Source of the DNA: Crateriforma conspicua
Lineage (GTDB): Bacteria; Planctomycetota; Planctomycetia; Pirellulales; Pirellulaceae
Length of the DNA: 64,000 bases
NCBI RefSeq assembly: GCF_007752935.1
Contig: NZ_CP036319.1
Location: forward strand, 620,001-684,000
Reading direction: 5' to 3'
This document shows positions 63,949-64,000 of the stretch, one piece after another (the first letter of the stretch is position 1; each line of letters begins with the position of its first letter). A model generated the notes under the pieces. The model worked only from the letters and a program-made list of their open reading frames with translations. It made no database searches and was not told the DNA's origin. The translations under genes were made by a program, and so were the position numbers.

Positions 63949-64000
63949 CCGCGTTGCCGCTGAAGTCTTAAGGCTATCAGGCCATGCATCGAAGGACATG

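Noticed and set aside
1-64000. CRISPR arrays, tRNA or rRNA genes, insertion sequences, prophage genes
   Set aside because: No regularly spaced repeats, tRNA-like cloverleaf with conserved loop sequence, transposase or integrase motif was found on either strand.

Overview
The window reads as a planctomycete chromosome, most likely family Pirellulaceae (Rhodopirellula relatives). The signs are a DUF1559 pseudopilin ending in an H-x9-DG box, two secreted sulfatases, twin-arginine-exported Gfo/Idh/MocA proteins and sugar isomerase, an enlarged signal peptidase I, a PQQ-propeller protein, and dense GC-rich genes with frequent GTG/TTG starts. It is ordinary chromosome: I found no rRNA, tRNA, CRISPR array, prophage or insertion sequence. 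One transporter gene is decayed.

Layout. 1-9.5 kb: the N-terminus of ftsH (leftward), dxr, an enlarged rseP, sulfatase 1, an S9 (DPP IV-like) peptidase and ribosomal protein L21. 9.6-19.8 kb: a secreted PQQ propeller, a DUF3311/SSS symporter pair, a SLC13-type permease with RCK_C domains followed by HrpA helicase, and a DUF1559 protein. 20-29 kb: lepB and an LptB-like ABC ATPase, then dprA, a GNAT acetyltransferase and metG leftward, and a secreted thioredoxin-trypsin fusion. 29-34 kb: a crotonase-fold protein, an FHA-GAF-sigma54 regulator, a polytopic membrane protein and a small secreted protein. 34.5-41.2 kb: a secreted carbohydrate/sulfate-ester cluster (sulfatase 2, two Gfo/Idh/MocA proteins, a hydroxypyruvate-isomerase-like protein) ending in a 5'-truncated SSS symporter. 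41.2-49.4 kb: a leftward three-gene unit of a YqiJ/NfeD-like membrane protein, a flotillin and a 1748-residue DUF3686 AAA+ ATPase. 49.6-54.8 kb: a CBS-tethered site-2 protease, a RbsD/FucU protein, recQ and trhO. 55-58 kb: a tightly overlapped operon of a small membrane protein, an APC permease and an aldehyde dehydrogenase. 58-64 kb: a 32-residue membrane micropeptide, a SMUBP-2-like helicase, a DUF1294 protein and dnaE2.

How the genes fit together. Envelope proteostasis and membrane organisation recur: FtsH, RseP, SppI, a second S2P, flotillin/YqiJ and the thioredoxin-trypsin fusion. A second theme is DNA processing and damage tolerance: HrpA, DprA, RecQ, an Upf1-type helicase, DnaE2 and the so-called DNA-repair ATPase. 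A third is uptake and oxidation of complex, sulfated or amino substrates.

The best candidate for an under-described system is the YqiJ-flotillin-DUF3686 ATPase unit. Its families are recognisable, but I know of no demonstrated joint function. Other items worth a look are the thioredoxin-trypsin fusion, the LepB with a large insert plus a zinc-ribbon-like motif, a crotonase fold that seems to lack both catalytic glutamates, and the micropeptide at 58066-58164. Many gene ends carry strong hairpins with no T-run. All family calls are from reading the sequence, without database searches.
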